Shown one piece after another: positions 26,945 to 34,938 of a stretch of 64,000 bases of DNA. This DNA comes from Flammeovirgaceae bacterium UBA2371 (GTDB lineage: Bacteria > Bacteroidota > Bacteroidia > Cytophagales > Cyclobacteriaceae): NCBI GenBank assembly GCA_002345965.1, contig DDTF01000022.1:2091-66090 (forward strand). The letters are read 5' to 3'. Within the stretch, counting starts at the first letter, position 1. Every line of letters starts with the position of its first letter. Under the pieces are notes generated by a model. That model made no database searches, had not been told where the DNA came from, and worked only from the letters and a program-made list of their open reading frames with translations. A program made the translations under genes and the position numbers.

Positions 26945-27322
26945 TCAGTACATTTTGTTGGGATTGGCAGCCTCATCTGGAATCTGTTGAATGGCATCCC
27001 AATGTTCGCAGATCTTTCCATTCTCGTCAAACCTGAAAAAATCCATGGTCACATACGCTTCATTGCCTGGCCATATCTGGTGGGTATGCAAGGCCACCAA
27101 GTCCCCTTCTGCAATGCAACGAACAAATTCAATGGATTTGTTTGGATACTCCTTTTGCATACGTTCAAAATAGCCGATAAATCCTTGGGTTCCATCAGCT
27201 ACTTGAGGGTTGTGCTGAATGTATTCCTTGCCCACGTATTTCTCAATGGCTGCTTTTGGATTTCCCAGGTAGGCAGTTTTGTAGAAAGCGATGGCGTTCC
27301 TTTTGTTGTCTTCCAGATTCAT
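26945..27322 (-). CDS. NTF2-like / SnoaL-like protein
   Basis: A 125-residue NTF2-fold protein of the SnoaL-like ester cyclase/hydrolase group, with the pattern AFYKTAYLGNP, YVGKEYIQHNPQVADG and ALHTHQIWPGNEAYVTMDFFRFDENGKICEHWD. Proteins of this type often act on small molecules, but the name polyketide cyclase should not be read as evidence of polyketide chemistry here. It stands 40 bases upstream of the M20 hydrolase on the same strand. Confidence 0.85.
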   Translation of the reverse strand: MNLEDNKRNAIAFYKTAYLGNPKAAIEKYVGKEYIQHNPQVADGTQGFIGYFERMQKEYPNKSIEFVRCIAEGDLVALHTHQIWPGNEAYVTMDFFRFDENGKICEHWDAIQQIPDEAANPNKMY

Positions 27323-27403
27323 AACTATTATATTATAACAAAAGCATCAAATTGAGTCAATAATTCATTCAGATAGTTCGTAGTAATAAATGGGCTATCC
27401 TTC

Positions 27404-28279
27404 TCACTCAACAAATTCAAGGAATAAATTATAATCTTTAAGTAAGACCACAGTTTTATTTGCCATTAACTCAACTTTATCCAAGTTTATCAACATACTG
27501 TTCAGCTTTTCCAAAGAGGCCACTTTTATAGTAAACCCACAAATACCCAATCGGTCTGGTGACTCGAAGTCAGAAGATAAATGGAAAGGACTCTTGGCAT
27601 CCAACAGTGCCAGTTTGCTTATCCCTAAAGAAAGCAATTGAACAGTGACACCCTGCCATTCCATTTGTTGAAACTGCTTAAATCCATACGATTGGTACTT
27701 CTTACTGTCACCTTCAATATCATTGCTTAATATCCAGGTAGTCTCCAACGAAAGTGCCTGATTGGAATGCGTGGTATTAGGATCCCTCCAGTTTTTGTTA
27801 AGATAATCGATATAAAACAACTCACCTGATTGTACGGTGATGGTGCTCCAAACTTTATTGGCACTCAATGTAAATTCTATTTTCCTTGCGGTTAGGTATT
27901 TAGTCAATTCATCCCGATTCCTAATTGAAATAGCCGGAACGGTGGCACCTGAACCAGCTTTAAGCCATGTAGTGTAGTATTTTCCTATGGACTGTGTGCT
28001 ATCGAGTGGAACAATAAATTCCAGGTAAGTGCCATTTTCGAATTTGATGAAGCAGTTGTTGATTCCTTCATGTACTCTTCCATCCTTAACTCTGAAATGG
28101 AGTTCGTCTGAAAACAATTGCTTAATAACAGCCAGGTCATGTACAACAATGGGCACATGATCGATAGCAATAAAGTTAGATTCAGCCGATTCGGTCTGGG
28201 CAGATGTAGAAACACCCAAAAATACAAAGCACAACAATGCCAAAGCCCTGATCAACTTCAATGATCTTCTTTTAATCAC
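27404..28279 (-). CDS. Secreted VOC/glyoxalase-like-domain protein
   Basis: A 291-residue protein with a signal peptide (LIRALALLCFVFLGVSTSAQ) and a vicinal-oxygen-chelate-type domain: IAIDHVPIVVHDLAVIKQLF opens the fold, and HEGINNCFIKFENGTYLEFI supplies the His/Glu positions typical of the glyoxalase-like subgroup. The export signal is unusual for this fold. The start is GTG, 1 base after the upstream membrane gene's stop, so it is the last gene of a three-gene operon. No catalytic activity can be assigned. Confidence 0.78.
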   Translation of the reverse strand: MIKRRSLKLIRALALLCFVFLGVSTSAQTESAESNFIAIDHVPIVVHDLAVIKQLFSDELHFRVKDGRVHEGINNCFIKFENGTYLEFIVPLDSTQSIGKYYTTWLKAGSGATVPAISIRNRDELTKYLTARKIEFTLSANKVWSTITVQSGELFYIDYLNKNWRDPNTTHSNQALSLETTWILSNDIEGDSKKYQSYGFKQFQQMEWQGVTVQLLSLGISKLALLDAKSPFHLSSDFESPDRLGICGFTIKVASLEKLNSMLINLDKVELMANKTVVLLKDYNLFLEFVE

Positions 28280-28280
28280 T

Positions 28281-28526
28281 TTACATCACTTCATAATAAT
28301 TCAACAACCGATAGACAAAAGCCAGCAGCGCCACTACCATAAAAGCAAGTGCTACTCTATCATAGGCAGACTTATTCACTTTGCCCTGACCCAATGCCAA
28401 CACCAACAACGCAATGGTAATCGATACCGAGCTTATCATTTTGGGAATGTAACCATCGATTATATCAATGATTGCAGCAATAAAAAATATTACGGCCGCC
28501 AATCCCAGTAAAGTACTTCTCTTCAT
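28281..28526 (-). CDS. Small membrane protein, unknown function
   Basis: An 81-residue protein with three hydrophobic segments (residues 7-25, 31-45, 58-75). I do not recognise a family. It overlaps the upstream membrane gene by 4 bases (ATGA) and lies 1 base from the VOC gene, so the three are translationally coupled. Confidence 0.7.
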   Translation of the reverse strand: MKRSTLLGLAAVIFFIAAIIDIIDGYIPKMISSVSITIALLVLALGQGKVNKSAYDRVALAFMVVALLAFVYRLLNYYEVM

Positions 28527-29167
28527 GGGTCTGATTTAATTAACAAATAGCCGGTGCAAAATGTCCAGGCTACATATCCAAAAATGAACAAGGTAAATCC
28601 CTTTACATCAATAAATACAAAATCAAATAAAATCAACATCAATACCAGCGCTACCAATGCAATGCCCCAATACCCGAGCCACCTGGGCAGCAATTTAGTT
28701 GTGATAATCCCTATCGACCAGAATAAGGTAGAGACACACACTGCGCCAATGTAAATAAAGTCAAACGCATGATTAAAACTGCGGATCAAAACGAATACGG
28801 GCTGCAGGGAAGCGATAGTGCCGTCTGTTGCTCCTTCGTAGTGCTGAACAAAGTCCATGAGTATTAACCCATTGATGGCTGCTGCGATCATTACCGCCAC
28901 CAACCCAAAGGCCATAAAGGAAAAAGCGATCATGGGAAAAAAGCGATCACTGCCAAGGTGCCTGGTGAGACCCCAAAATCCATAGGCTACAAAAGGAATG
29001 GAGGCTATCGCAATGCTATGAGAGACGATACCAATCCGAACAATTTTCAACAATTGATCCAAGTCACCACCAACAGGATGCAGCAGCATGGTGACGATCA
29101 TCAATACCGATCCGATGATAAGGGAGATCCCCGTTCCTTTTTTAAATCCAGAATTCATATTCTTCAT
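28523..29167 (-). CDS. DUF4386-like membrane protein
   Basis: A 214-residue protein with six or seven membrane helices. The start GFKKGTGISLIIGSVLMIVT, the central block with FNHAFDFIYIGAVCVSTLFW and the LLPRWLGYWGIALVAL segment resemble the DUF4386 family of unknown function. An alternative ATG lies 3 codons in (29158). First gene of a coupled operon with the small membrane protein and the VOC protein. A tandem repeat array lies directly upstream. Confidence 0.65.
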   Translation of the reverse strand: MKNMNSGFKKGTGISLIIGSVLMIVTMLLHPVGGDLDQLLKIVRIGIVSHSIAIASIPFVAYGFWGLTRHLGSDRFFPMIAFSFMAFGLVAVMIAAAINGLILMDFVQHYEGATDGTIASLQPVFVLIRSFNHAFDFIYIGAVCVSTLFWSIGIITTKLLPRWLGYWGIALVALVLMLILFDFVFIDVKGFTLFIFGYVAWTFCTGYLLIKSDP

Positions 29168-29230
29168 GAAGATAAGGAATTATTAATGGCTTTTCCCCCG
29201 GAGTACTCCAGCCATTTTGGTTTGGACGCT

Positions 29231-29462
29231 GTGGTGGGAAATGTACTGGTGTCTGGTCTAATAGTTGGGACACACTGGTGGAAAGCGTACTGGTGTCTGG
29301 TCTAATGGTTGGGACACACTGGTGGAAAGCGTACCGGTGTCTGGTCTAATGGTTGGGACACACTGGTGGAAAGCGTACTGGTGTCTGGTCTAATGGTTGG
29401 GACACACTGGTGGAAAGCGCACTGGTGTCTGGTCTAATAGTTGGGACACACTGGTGGAAAGC
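29231..29462. repeat. 44-bp tandem repeat array, about 5 copies
   Basis: The core GTCTGGTCTAAT begins at 29251, 29295, 29339, 29383 and 29427, exactly 44 bases apart, with a degraded partial copy before the first. Units differ at only a few positions (ATAGTT/ATGGTT, GCGTAC/GCGCAC). 44 is not a multiple of 3 and no frame runs through, so it is non-coding. Each unit holds GTGTC and GACAC separated by 15 bases, which could pair. It fills most of the 305-base gap between the GreB-like gene and the DUF4386-like gene, both on the minus strand. Confidence 0.95.
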
Positions 29463-29472
29463 AAACAGCTTT

Positions 29473-29976
29473 TTAATCGTAGGTGATCCCTACTATCTTA
29501 AACACGCGGTTGCCATTGGCTAGTTTCAGGATTGCTTTGTCCCCTACCTTCTTGCGCATCAGCAGTCGGGCAATGGGTGCCACAAAGGCGATCTTGCCTT
29601 TGGCGAGGTCGGCTTCATCTACGCCCACGATCTGGAATTGTTGCGGCTTACGGCTATCCTCCGTTTGCAACGACACCTTGGCACCAAAACGCACTTCATC
29701 GCGGGGCTGATCGCTCAACTCTATTACCTTGGCACTGGCAATGCGGTCCAGCAGCAATTGCAACTTGGCGTGCAGGTAGTTAGAGGCTATGCGGTGCTCG
29801 TTCTCGTTGATGGTACTAAGATGGCTGATTTCATTGAGCATCGCTTCTTTTTCAGCCAGCAGGGCTTCCAGTCCAGCGCGGGTGACATAGTTGGTTTCAC
29901 CCGGAGGCAAATCGGCCCTTGGCGGTACCAGGGGTACCTCTTCCTGATCGCCATCTTTTACAAATCCTCTGCTCAT
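29473..29976 (-). CDS. GreA/GreB-family transcription elongation factor-like protein
   Basis: A 167-residue protein. The start at 29976 (MSRGFVKDGDQEEVPLVPPR) matches a known GreB-like subgroup with a Pro-rich opening; a start 14 codons earlier is less likely. A short helical region (about residues 35-80, GLEALLAEKEAMLNEISHLS) stands in place of the full Gre coiled coil, and the C-terminal FKBP-like domain (about 85-167) is intact with FQIVGVDEADLAKGKIAFVAPIA split across it. It may bind the polymerase secondary channel, but transcript-cleavage acidic tip residues are uncertain. Confidence 0.85.
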   Translation of the reverse strand: MSRGFVKDGDQEEVPLVPPRADLPPGETNYVTRAGLEALLAEKEAMLNEISHLSTINENEHRIASNYLHAKLQLLLDRIASAKVIELSDQPRDEVRFGAKVSLQTEDSRKPQQFQIVGVDEADLAKGKIAFVAPIARLLMRKKVGDKAILKLANGNRVFKIVGITYD

Positions 29977-30044
29977 ACTATGTATTGGTACTCTAAATAT
30001 AGCAGATAATGGGCGCATCTGGTAGAGGCAATGGTGGCGGCCCT

Positions 30045-30060
30045 ATTGCAGTTGTGCAAT
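30045..30060. repeat. Short inverted repeat ATTGCA/TGCAAT
   Basis: A perfect 6-bp inverted repeat with a 4-base centre, between the DUF5916 gene stop and the GreB-like gene. It has no T-run and could be a weak regulatory site or chance. Confidence 0.2.
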
Positions 30061-30098
30061 TAATGATTGCTAAATAGGGACAGCAAAGTATTGCAGGG

Positions 30099-32717
30099 TT
30101 ACATCACCAGCCGGTAAGTAAACTTGATGAGGAAAATATTACGCCCCTTTTCATCGAACTCGAAAGAATACTTTTCATGCTCCGGTTCTGAAGCGTAGAA
30201 AGCACCGTTGCGTTCGCGTGCCCACACTAAAAACAAGGTAGAGCCGGGAATGTACTCCCACCGCACTACGGTGTTGGAGCGAAACTGGCCAAAGTTGAAG
30301 TCGGGTTTATTAAAGTTATAGTCTCCCATACCATCGTTGTTGGCATCCACGCTGTACACATCATCTGCCAGCAGCAGGGTGGCCGGGTTGATGGGCGCAA
30401 ACCGGGCACTGTACTCTGAAGCACTGGCGTTGGTGATCCGTTTGAAGTTGGTGTACTTGCCGGAAGTACCAAAGGGCTGACCGTAATACTGTACCGACAG
30501 GTTGGGTGTGAGCATGAGCGTCATGCGCATCACCAGCCGTGCGGTGGTCTGATCGATTTGTCCTACTACATAAACGTCTTCATTGTTTTCTGAGGCCGTG
30601 GCCACATATTGCATCTGCTCACGGTTGCGACTGAAGCTCGGAGAAAGAGAGATATTCAATGCATTGACTGGTCGATAGGTCAGGTTGAGGCTGAGGTTTA
30701 CGTTTCGGGAATATCCTTCCTTCCCTGTGCCCAGCTCGGGGTTGATGTTCAAGCTGAATTTTTTCCTGCGGTCAGTTTCCAGGTACATCCAAAAGTAAGT
30801 GGCCCCGGGGTATCGGATGGAAGGACCTCCCCGCAAGTCGCCATTGCTGGCACTGTTTGCAATGAAGGTGACACCACCGCCTGTTTGCCAAAAGTTGTTG
30901 AACTGCGCATGGGCGTTGGTATTTATGCCTGTATTTAAATTGCGTCCGCCAAAATCATATTCCTGCCACTGATTGATGTTGTATCGTTGCCAGCGGGTAA
31001 TGCCCCGAGGTTGTAAGATGCGGTACTGCATCCAAAACCATTGTGTAATCCTGTCTGTTTGCGACAAAAATCCTACATCGTTGAGGTCCAGCTCTGGCGA
31101 CTGCCAGTCGAGGTTGAAGGTACCAATGAGTTTGCCACTTTTTTTGCCCAACCGCAGGGTACCACTTGTGCCCGTGAGCGACCTGCGGGTAGGATCCAGC
31201 TCAGTGTGGTTGTTGTCAATACGCTGGAAGTACCGTTCGGAAGAGCGTTGTGTCTCTTCGATGGCTTCGGGCGTGCCTTGCACATGGCTCATTACGGCCC
31301 TGCTGCTGACAAAATATTTTCTGTCTTTCCAATGATGGGTGAAATCGATTCCTGCTGAATAGGCATTTTTGTGCAGCCACTGCAAGTTGGGATTATCCAA
31401 CTGGCGGTTGGTGGCAGTAAGCATGGCGCCCACCACGGTGTTGCCTTTGTTGATGTCTTGTTGCACCCGGCCTGCCAGGTAATTGGTAAGCGGTTCTATG
31501 AGTTGTTTTCTTCTGAATCCCAGGCTGTCGATCTCCGCGTATTCGTTGGCGGTCACGCTTTCCAGCAGTCCCCATGAAAATCCTTTTTTGTTTTTACCCG
31601 TCAGCTTGGCTGCTCCCAGTATGGTGCTGCGTTCGCTTGACTTTATATACTCTGTTACATTGTCTTCCCCGGAAGCATCGGTATCCACTCCTCCCTGAGG
31701 TCTGCGGCCGATACGCCTGCTGTAGAACAGGTTGCTGCTGTTGCCAGTAACAGGAAAATCCAATGTGTTGTTGCCTTCTGTAAAAAACGGACGCTGCTCA
31801 CGAAAGAACAACTCAAAGGCGCTGAGGTTGACTTGCGAGGGGTCAGCTTCTACTTGTCCGAAGTCGGGATTTACTGTCAAGTCAAGAGTGATGTCACTGG
31901 TAAGTCCGATTTTGGCATCCAGCCCTACATCGAGTCCTGAATTGGTACCTGTTACAAAAGGATTACCCTCTTCCTTGTCGAAACGTTCCGTTCTACCCAC
32001 CACATACGGTTGAATCTCCAACTGCTTCTGGGGTTTGATGCCGCGAATGCCATTCATCTCTCCCATCAGGTGCACATAGCCGCCTGCATCGGGTGGCACA
32101 TATTGCCAGTGTGATCTTTCCTGTGTACGGAAAAATATGCGCGTGACATTGAGGCCCCAGGTAAGTTCAGGTTTGTTGGCAAAGCGCAGCTGACTGAGGG
32201 GGATGCGAAACTCTGCTAGCCATCCTTCTGCATCAATGCTGGTTTTCAAGTACCAGATCGGGTCCCAACCCGGATCCCAGTTGTCGCCATTGTTGGAAAC
32301 GTATTCATCCCCTTTTACACCCGACACCGAAGCGGTAAACGAGAAGGCGGTGCGCTTGTCGTAATAGCTGTCGATGTTGATTTCCACCATATCGCCATCA
32401 AAGCCATCCCTGCGCGACATGCGTTTTACAATCTTGTCGGGTTCGGGATCGTAGGCACGTACCAGCACGTATAGGTTTTTGGCATCGTACAATATCTTGA
32501 ATTTGGTATTTACGCTGGCAGGTTTTCCTTTGTCGGGTTCCACTTGAGTGAATTTGCTGTCGCTCCATTCCACCTGCTCCCAGGCAGGGTCGTTGCCATG
32601 TCCATCAATGACAGGCCCTGCCCCAGACAACCGCGCGGTGGTGTAAACTTTTAAAGAATCATTTTGCGCTTGTGCAACATAAGCCATTAAGACAAGCACA
32701 AAAGAAAATAATTTCAT
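30099..32717 (-). CDS. DUF5916 outer membrane protein with CBM9-like N-terminal domain
   Basis: An 872-residue exported protein. It has a signal peptide (MKLFSFVLVLMAYVAQAQ), a carbohydrate-binding family 9-like domain (about residues 35-215, with IDGHGNDPAWEQV and YDAKNLYVLVRAYDPEPDKI), then a DUF5916 barrel-like region that contains the block LTVNPDFGQVEADPSQVNLS and FFREQRPFFTEGN. The C-terminus (FTYRLVM) fits an outer membrane barrel. Function is unknown; the N-terminal domain suggests sugar-related binding only by homology. A paralogue lies at 41046-43253. Confidence 0.9.
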   Translation of the reverse strand: MKLFSFVLVLMAYVAQAQNDSLKVYTTARLSGAGPVIDGHGNDPAWEQVEWSDSKFTQVEPDKGKPASVNTKFKILYDAKNLYVLVRAYDPEPDKIVKRMSRRDGFDGDMVEINIDSYYDKRTAFSFTASVSGVKGDEYVSNNGDNWDPGWDPIWYLKTSIDAEGWLAEFRIPLSQLRFANKPELTWGLNVTRIFFRTQERSHWQYVPPDAGGYVHLMGEMNGIRGIKPQKQLEIQPYVVGRTERFDKEEGNPFVTGTNSGLDVGLDAKIGLTSDITLDLTVNPDFGQVEADPSQVNLSAFELFFREQRPFFTEGNNTLDFPVTGNSSNLFYSRRIGRRPQGGVDTDASGEDNVTEYIKSSERSTILGAAKLTGKNKKGFSWGLLESVTANEYAEIDSLGFRRKQLIEPLTNYLAGRVQQDINKGNTVVGAMLTATNRQLDNPNLQWLHKNAYSAGIDFTHHWKDRKYFVSSRAVMSHVQGTPEAIEETQRSSERYFQRIDNNHTELDPTRRSLTGTSGTLRLGKKSGKLIGTFNLDWQSPELDLNDVGFLSQTDRITQWFWMQYRILQPRGITRWQRYNINQWQEYDFGGRNLNTGINTNAHAQFNNFWQTGGGVTFIANSASNGDLRGGPSIRYPGATYFWMYLETDRRKKFSLNINPELGTGKEGYSRNVNLSLNLTYRPVNALNISLSPSFSRNREQMQYVATASENNEDVYVVGQIDQTTARLVMRMTLMLTPNLSVQYYGQPFGTSGKYTNFKRITNASASEYSARFAPINPATLLLADDVYSVDANNDGMGDYNFNKPDFNFGQFRSNTVVRWEYIPGSTLFLVWARERNGAFYASEPEHEKYSFEFDEKGRNIFLIKFTYRLVM

Positions 32718-33039
32718 GAGGAGATGGTGGTTGGTTGATAAAGTATACTGTCCTTGGCCCGTTTAGTTACAGAAATGGCTATGTTAAAATCGTTTTAACG
32801 GAAAATAATGAATAGGGTTATTCTGTCATTTCAGGATAACCCAAATGGGATGATTAATCTCTTGTTTAAAATAAAAAGATGTCCGATAATGAAGTGACCG
32901 GACAGTCAACTGACCGAATTTGGTCGCAGATCAATCTCCCGGTTCACCTTTGTGGCAATCAAGAGAGAGGAGATAGGCCTTTGCCTATGGATTGAAGAAA
33001 TAAGGAATTGAAAAAGTTAAATCAACTACTTACATAGGA
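32718..33039. other. Intergenic region of 322 bases without a gene
   Basis: Between the FabH-like gene and the DUF5916 gene, both minus strand. It contains a weak inverted repeat (TGTCCG at 32880-32885 and CGGACA at 32899-32904) and GACC/GGTC around GAATTT at about 32922-32935. No clear terminator T-run and no Bacteroidota promoter match was found. I see no small gene. Confidence 0.6.
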
Positions 33040-34098
33040 TCAGAATTGATACAACACTGCATTGATGTTCATGCCTGCGCCTACAGCAGCCATTACAATT
33101 TTGTCGCCACGCTGAATGTCATGACCTTCTAACTCTCCTTTTATTATCAAATCGAGCAAGGTAGGTACGGTGGCTACGGAACTGTTGCCCAGCCACCCGA
33201 TGGTCATGGGCATTACCTCCATTGGTGCATGGTCAATGCCATACAATTTAAAGAGCCGCTCCAGGATGGCCGCATCCATTTTTTCATTGGCCTGGTGGAT
33301 CAATACTTTCTTTACTTCACTGATGTGTACCCCTGCCTTGTCCAGTACCTCTTTGACTACCAGCGGCACATGGTTGAGCGCAAACTCATACACTTTGCGG
33401 CCATTCATTTTGATGAAGAGTCCATCGTTGTCTTCGATGGTATTGGAGGGTCCCATGGTAAGTGCATCGATGTAGTTGAGGGCAAAGGTTTGTGTTTTAT
33501 GTGCGATTACCCCCTGCTCACTTTCGCTGGCTTCCAGAATGGCGGCACCACTTCCATCGCTGAAGATCATGCTGTCGCGATCGTGCGGGTCTACCAGTCG
33601 CGACAAGGTTTCCGTACCAATCACCAGGCACCTTTTGGCTGCGCCCGCTTTAATGAACAGGTGTGCCTGTATCAATGCTTCTACCCAACCCGGGCAACCG
33701 AAAGCCATATCATAAGCCACGCAGTCGGGATTTTGTATTTGCAGTTTCGATTTGATGCGAGAAGCTACAGAAGGCAAGAGGTTGGAACGGTTGCTGTTGT
33801 GGGCCACATCACCAAAGTTGTGTGCTACGATCAGGTAGTCCAGACTTTCTTTGTCGATGCCTGCAGCGGTGATGGCTTGTTGTGCCGCCAGCACACCGAT
33901 ATCAGAAGTTTGCTGATGAGGCTGCGCGTATCTGCGCTCGGCTATGCCCGTAATGGCCTGAAATTTTTCTATGACATAGGAGTTGTTTTGCTTTAGCGCG
34001 GCACCACCCTTTTCCAAAAACTGATGTTCGGCAAATGTAGCATTGGCTACTTTTATTTCAGGGATATAACTGCCCGTTCCGATGATTACTGATTGCAT
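33040..34098 (-). CDS. 3-oxoacyl-ACP synthase III (FabH-like) family protein
   Basis: A 352-residue thiolase-fold condensing enzyme. The Cys-His-Asn triad is present: C135 (MAFGCPGW), H268 (LIHQANEKM) and N305 (GWLGNSSVAT). FabH enzymes join acetyl-CoA or another acyl-CoA to malonyl-ACP. This one may be the house-keeping FabH or a specialised KAS III; the sequence alone does not tell, and no fatty acid genes are adjacent. The start at 34098 (MQSVIIGTGSYIPE) matches family starts; another ATG is directly before it. Confidence 0.9.
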   Translation of the reverse strand: MQSVIIGTGSYIPEIKVANATFAEHQFLEKGGAALKQNNSYVIEKFQAITGIAERRYAQPHQQTSDIGVLAAQQAITAAGIDKESLDYLIVAHNFGDVAHNSNRSNLLPSVASRIKSKLQIQNPDCVAYDMAFGCPGWVEALIQAHLFIKAGAAKRCLVIGTETLSRLVDPHDRDSMIFSDGSGAAILEASESEQGVIAHKTQTFALNYIDALTMGPSNTIEDNDGLFIKMNGRKVYEFALNHVPLVVKEVLDKAGVHISEVKKVLIHQANEKMDAAILERLFKLYGIDHAPMEVMPMTIGWLGNSSVATVPTLLDLIIKGELEGHDIQRGDKIVMAAVGAGMNINAVLYQF

Positions 34099-34372
34099 CA
34101 TAATGTATATACAAAGATAACGCATCCATCAGCCGTTCGATATGACTTACGACAAAAATGAAAAATAAAGTTGCAGACCTAACAAACGATCGTAAAAGAA
34201 AAGGGGGGTAATCTGGTTGTTTTAGATTTTAATTTGGGTCTTCAAAATTTCAAGATAAGCCATGGTGCCAAGTTGTAACTACATAAATTATCGAGGACTT
34301 ATGAACGCTCCAATGGGACACCATACAAAAAGTTCTTTTTCTTTATTATTACATTTGATTCATGGACAATCA

Positions 34373-34918
34373 ATGAAATTTAAAACTGCATTTTATTTTG
34401 TATTTTATTTAACTCTCCAATCTTGCGAGAAAGATCTAACTGACGGTTTTGCAATCAATACGGAAGAGGGACCTGTTAATATTTACTTAGAAAGCACACC
34501 TGATGCGAATTATCTGGTCTGCAGCGATGCCAGTGAGAATATTCATAAATGGCCGTTAAGATATCCAGTCTTTAAGCTGCTTAAGGGAGATGTTGATGCT
34601 GATGGCTTTGATGATGTATTAGTAGGCGTTGTCAAGTCCACCCGTTTTGACACGACATTGCGCAAGCGATTGTTCATTTTTGGGGTCGCTGATAAGACAA
34701 TAATACCCAAATGGCTGGGATCATCAGTAAGCCATCCACTTGAAGATTTCACAGTGCGTTTTAACGGGAAGCAAACCTTAATCAGGACTATAGAAGTGGA
34801 AACCGATGGCAGTTACCTTATGGCAGAATATGAATGGTACGGATTTGGCCCCTCGTTCAGGGAATACTTAAAAAGAAATATCTCCCTGAGTGAGGCTAAG
34901 GTATTTCTTCATAAATAG
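34373..34918 (+). CDS. Lipoprotein with FG-GAP-like calcium-binding motif, unknown function
   Basis: A 181-residue protein. The start at 34373 gives a lipoprotein signal with lipobox LQSC, so a much longer in-frame opening upstream is unlikely to be translated. Residues 73-81 (DVDADGFDD) follow the DxDxDGxxD pattern of FG-GAP/EF-hand-like calcium sites. The rest is unassigned. It lies 20 bases before the YARHG-DUF3160 gene on the same strand, and the three downstream genes form one likely operon. Confidence 0.65.
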   Translation: MKFKTAFYFVFYLTLQSCEKDLTDGFAINTEEGPVNIYLESTPDANYLVCSDASENIHKWPLRYPVFKLLKGDVDADGFDDVLVGVVKSTRFDTTLRKRLFIFGVADKTIIPKWLGSSVSHPLEDFTVRFNGKQTLIRTIEVETDGSYLMAEYEWYGFGPSFREYLKRNISLSEAKVFLHK

Positions 34919-34938
34919 GAAATTGTTTAACTTCAATC

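Noticed and set aside
26945..27322. Polyketide cyclase, suggesting a biosynthetic cluster
   Set aside because: SnoaL-like folds are widespread; no synthase or other pathway gene is nearby.
29231..29462. CRISPR-like array
   Set aside because: Units are contiguous 44-bp copies with no unique spacers and no cas genes nearby, so it is a tandem repeat.
30045..30060. ATTGCA/TGCAAT hairpin as a terminator
   Set aside because: Short stem and no T-run on either strand.
33229..33996. A 255-codon open frame on the plus strand opposite the FabH-like gene
   Set aside because: It lies wholly inside a gene with an intact catalytic triad, has no signal or family motif, and reads as low-complexity antisense sequence.
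34262..34372. N-terminal extension of the FG-GAP-like lipoprotein from 34262
   Set aside because: The downstream ATG at 34373 gives a proper lipoprotein signal; the extension is not protein-like.
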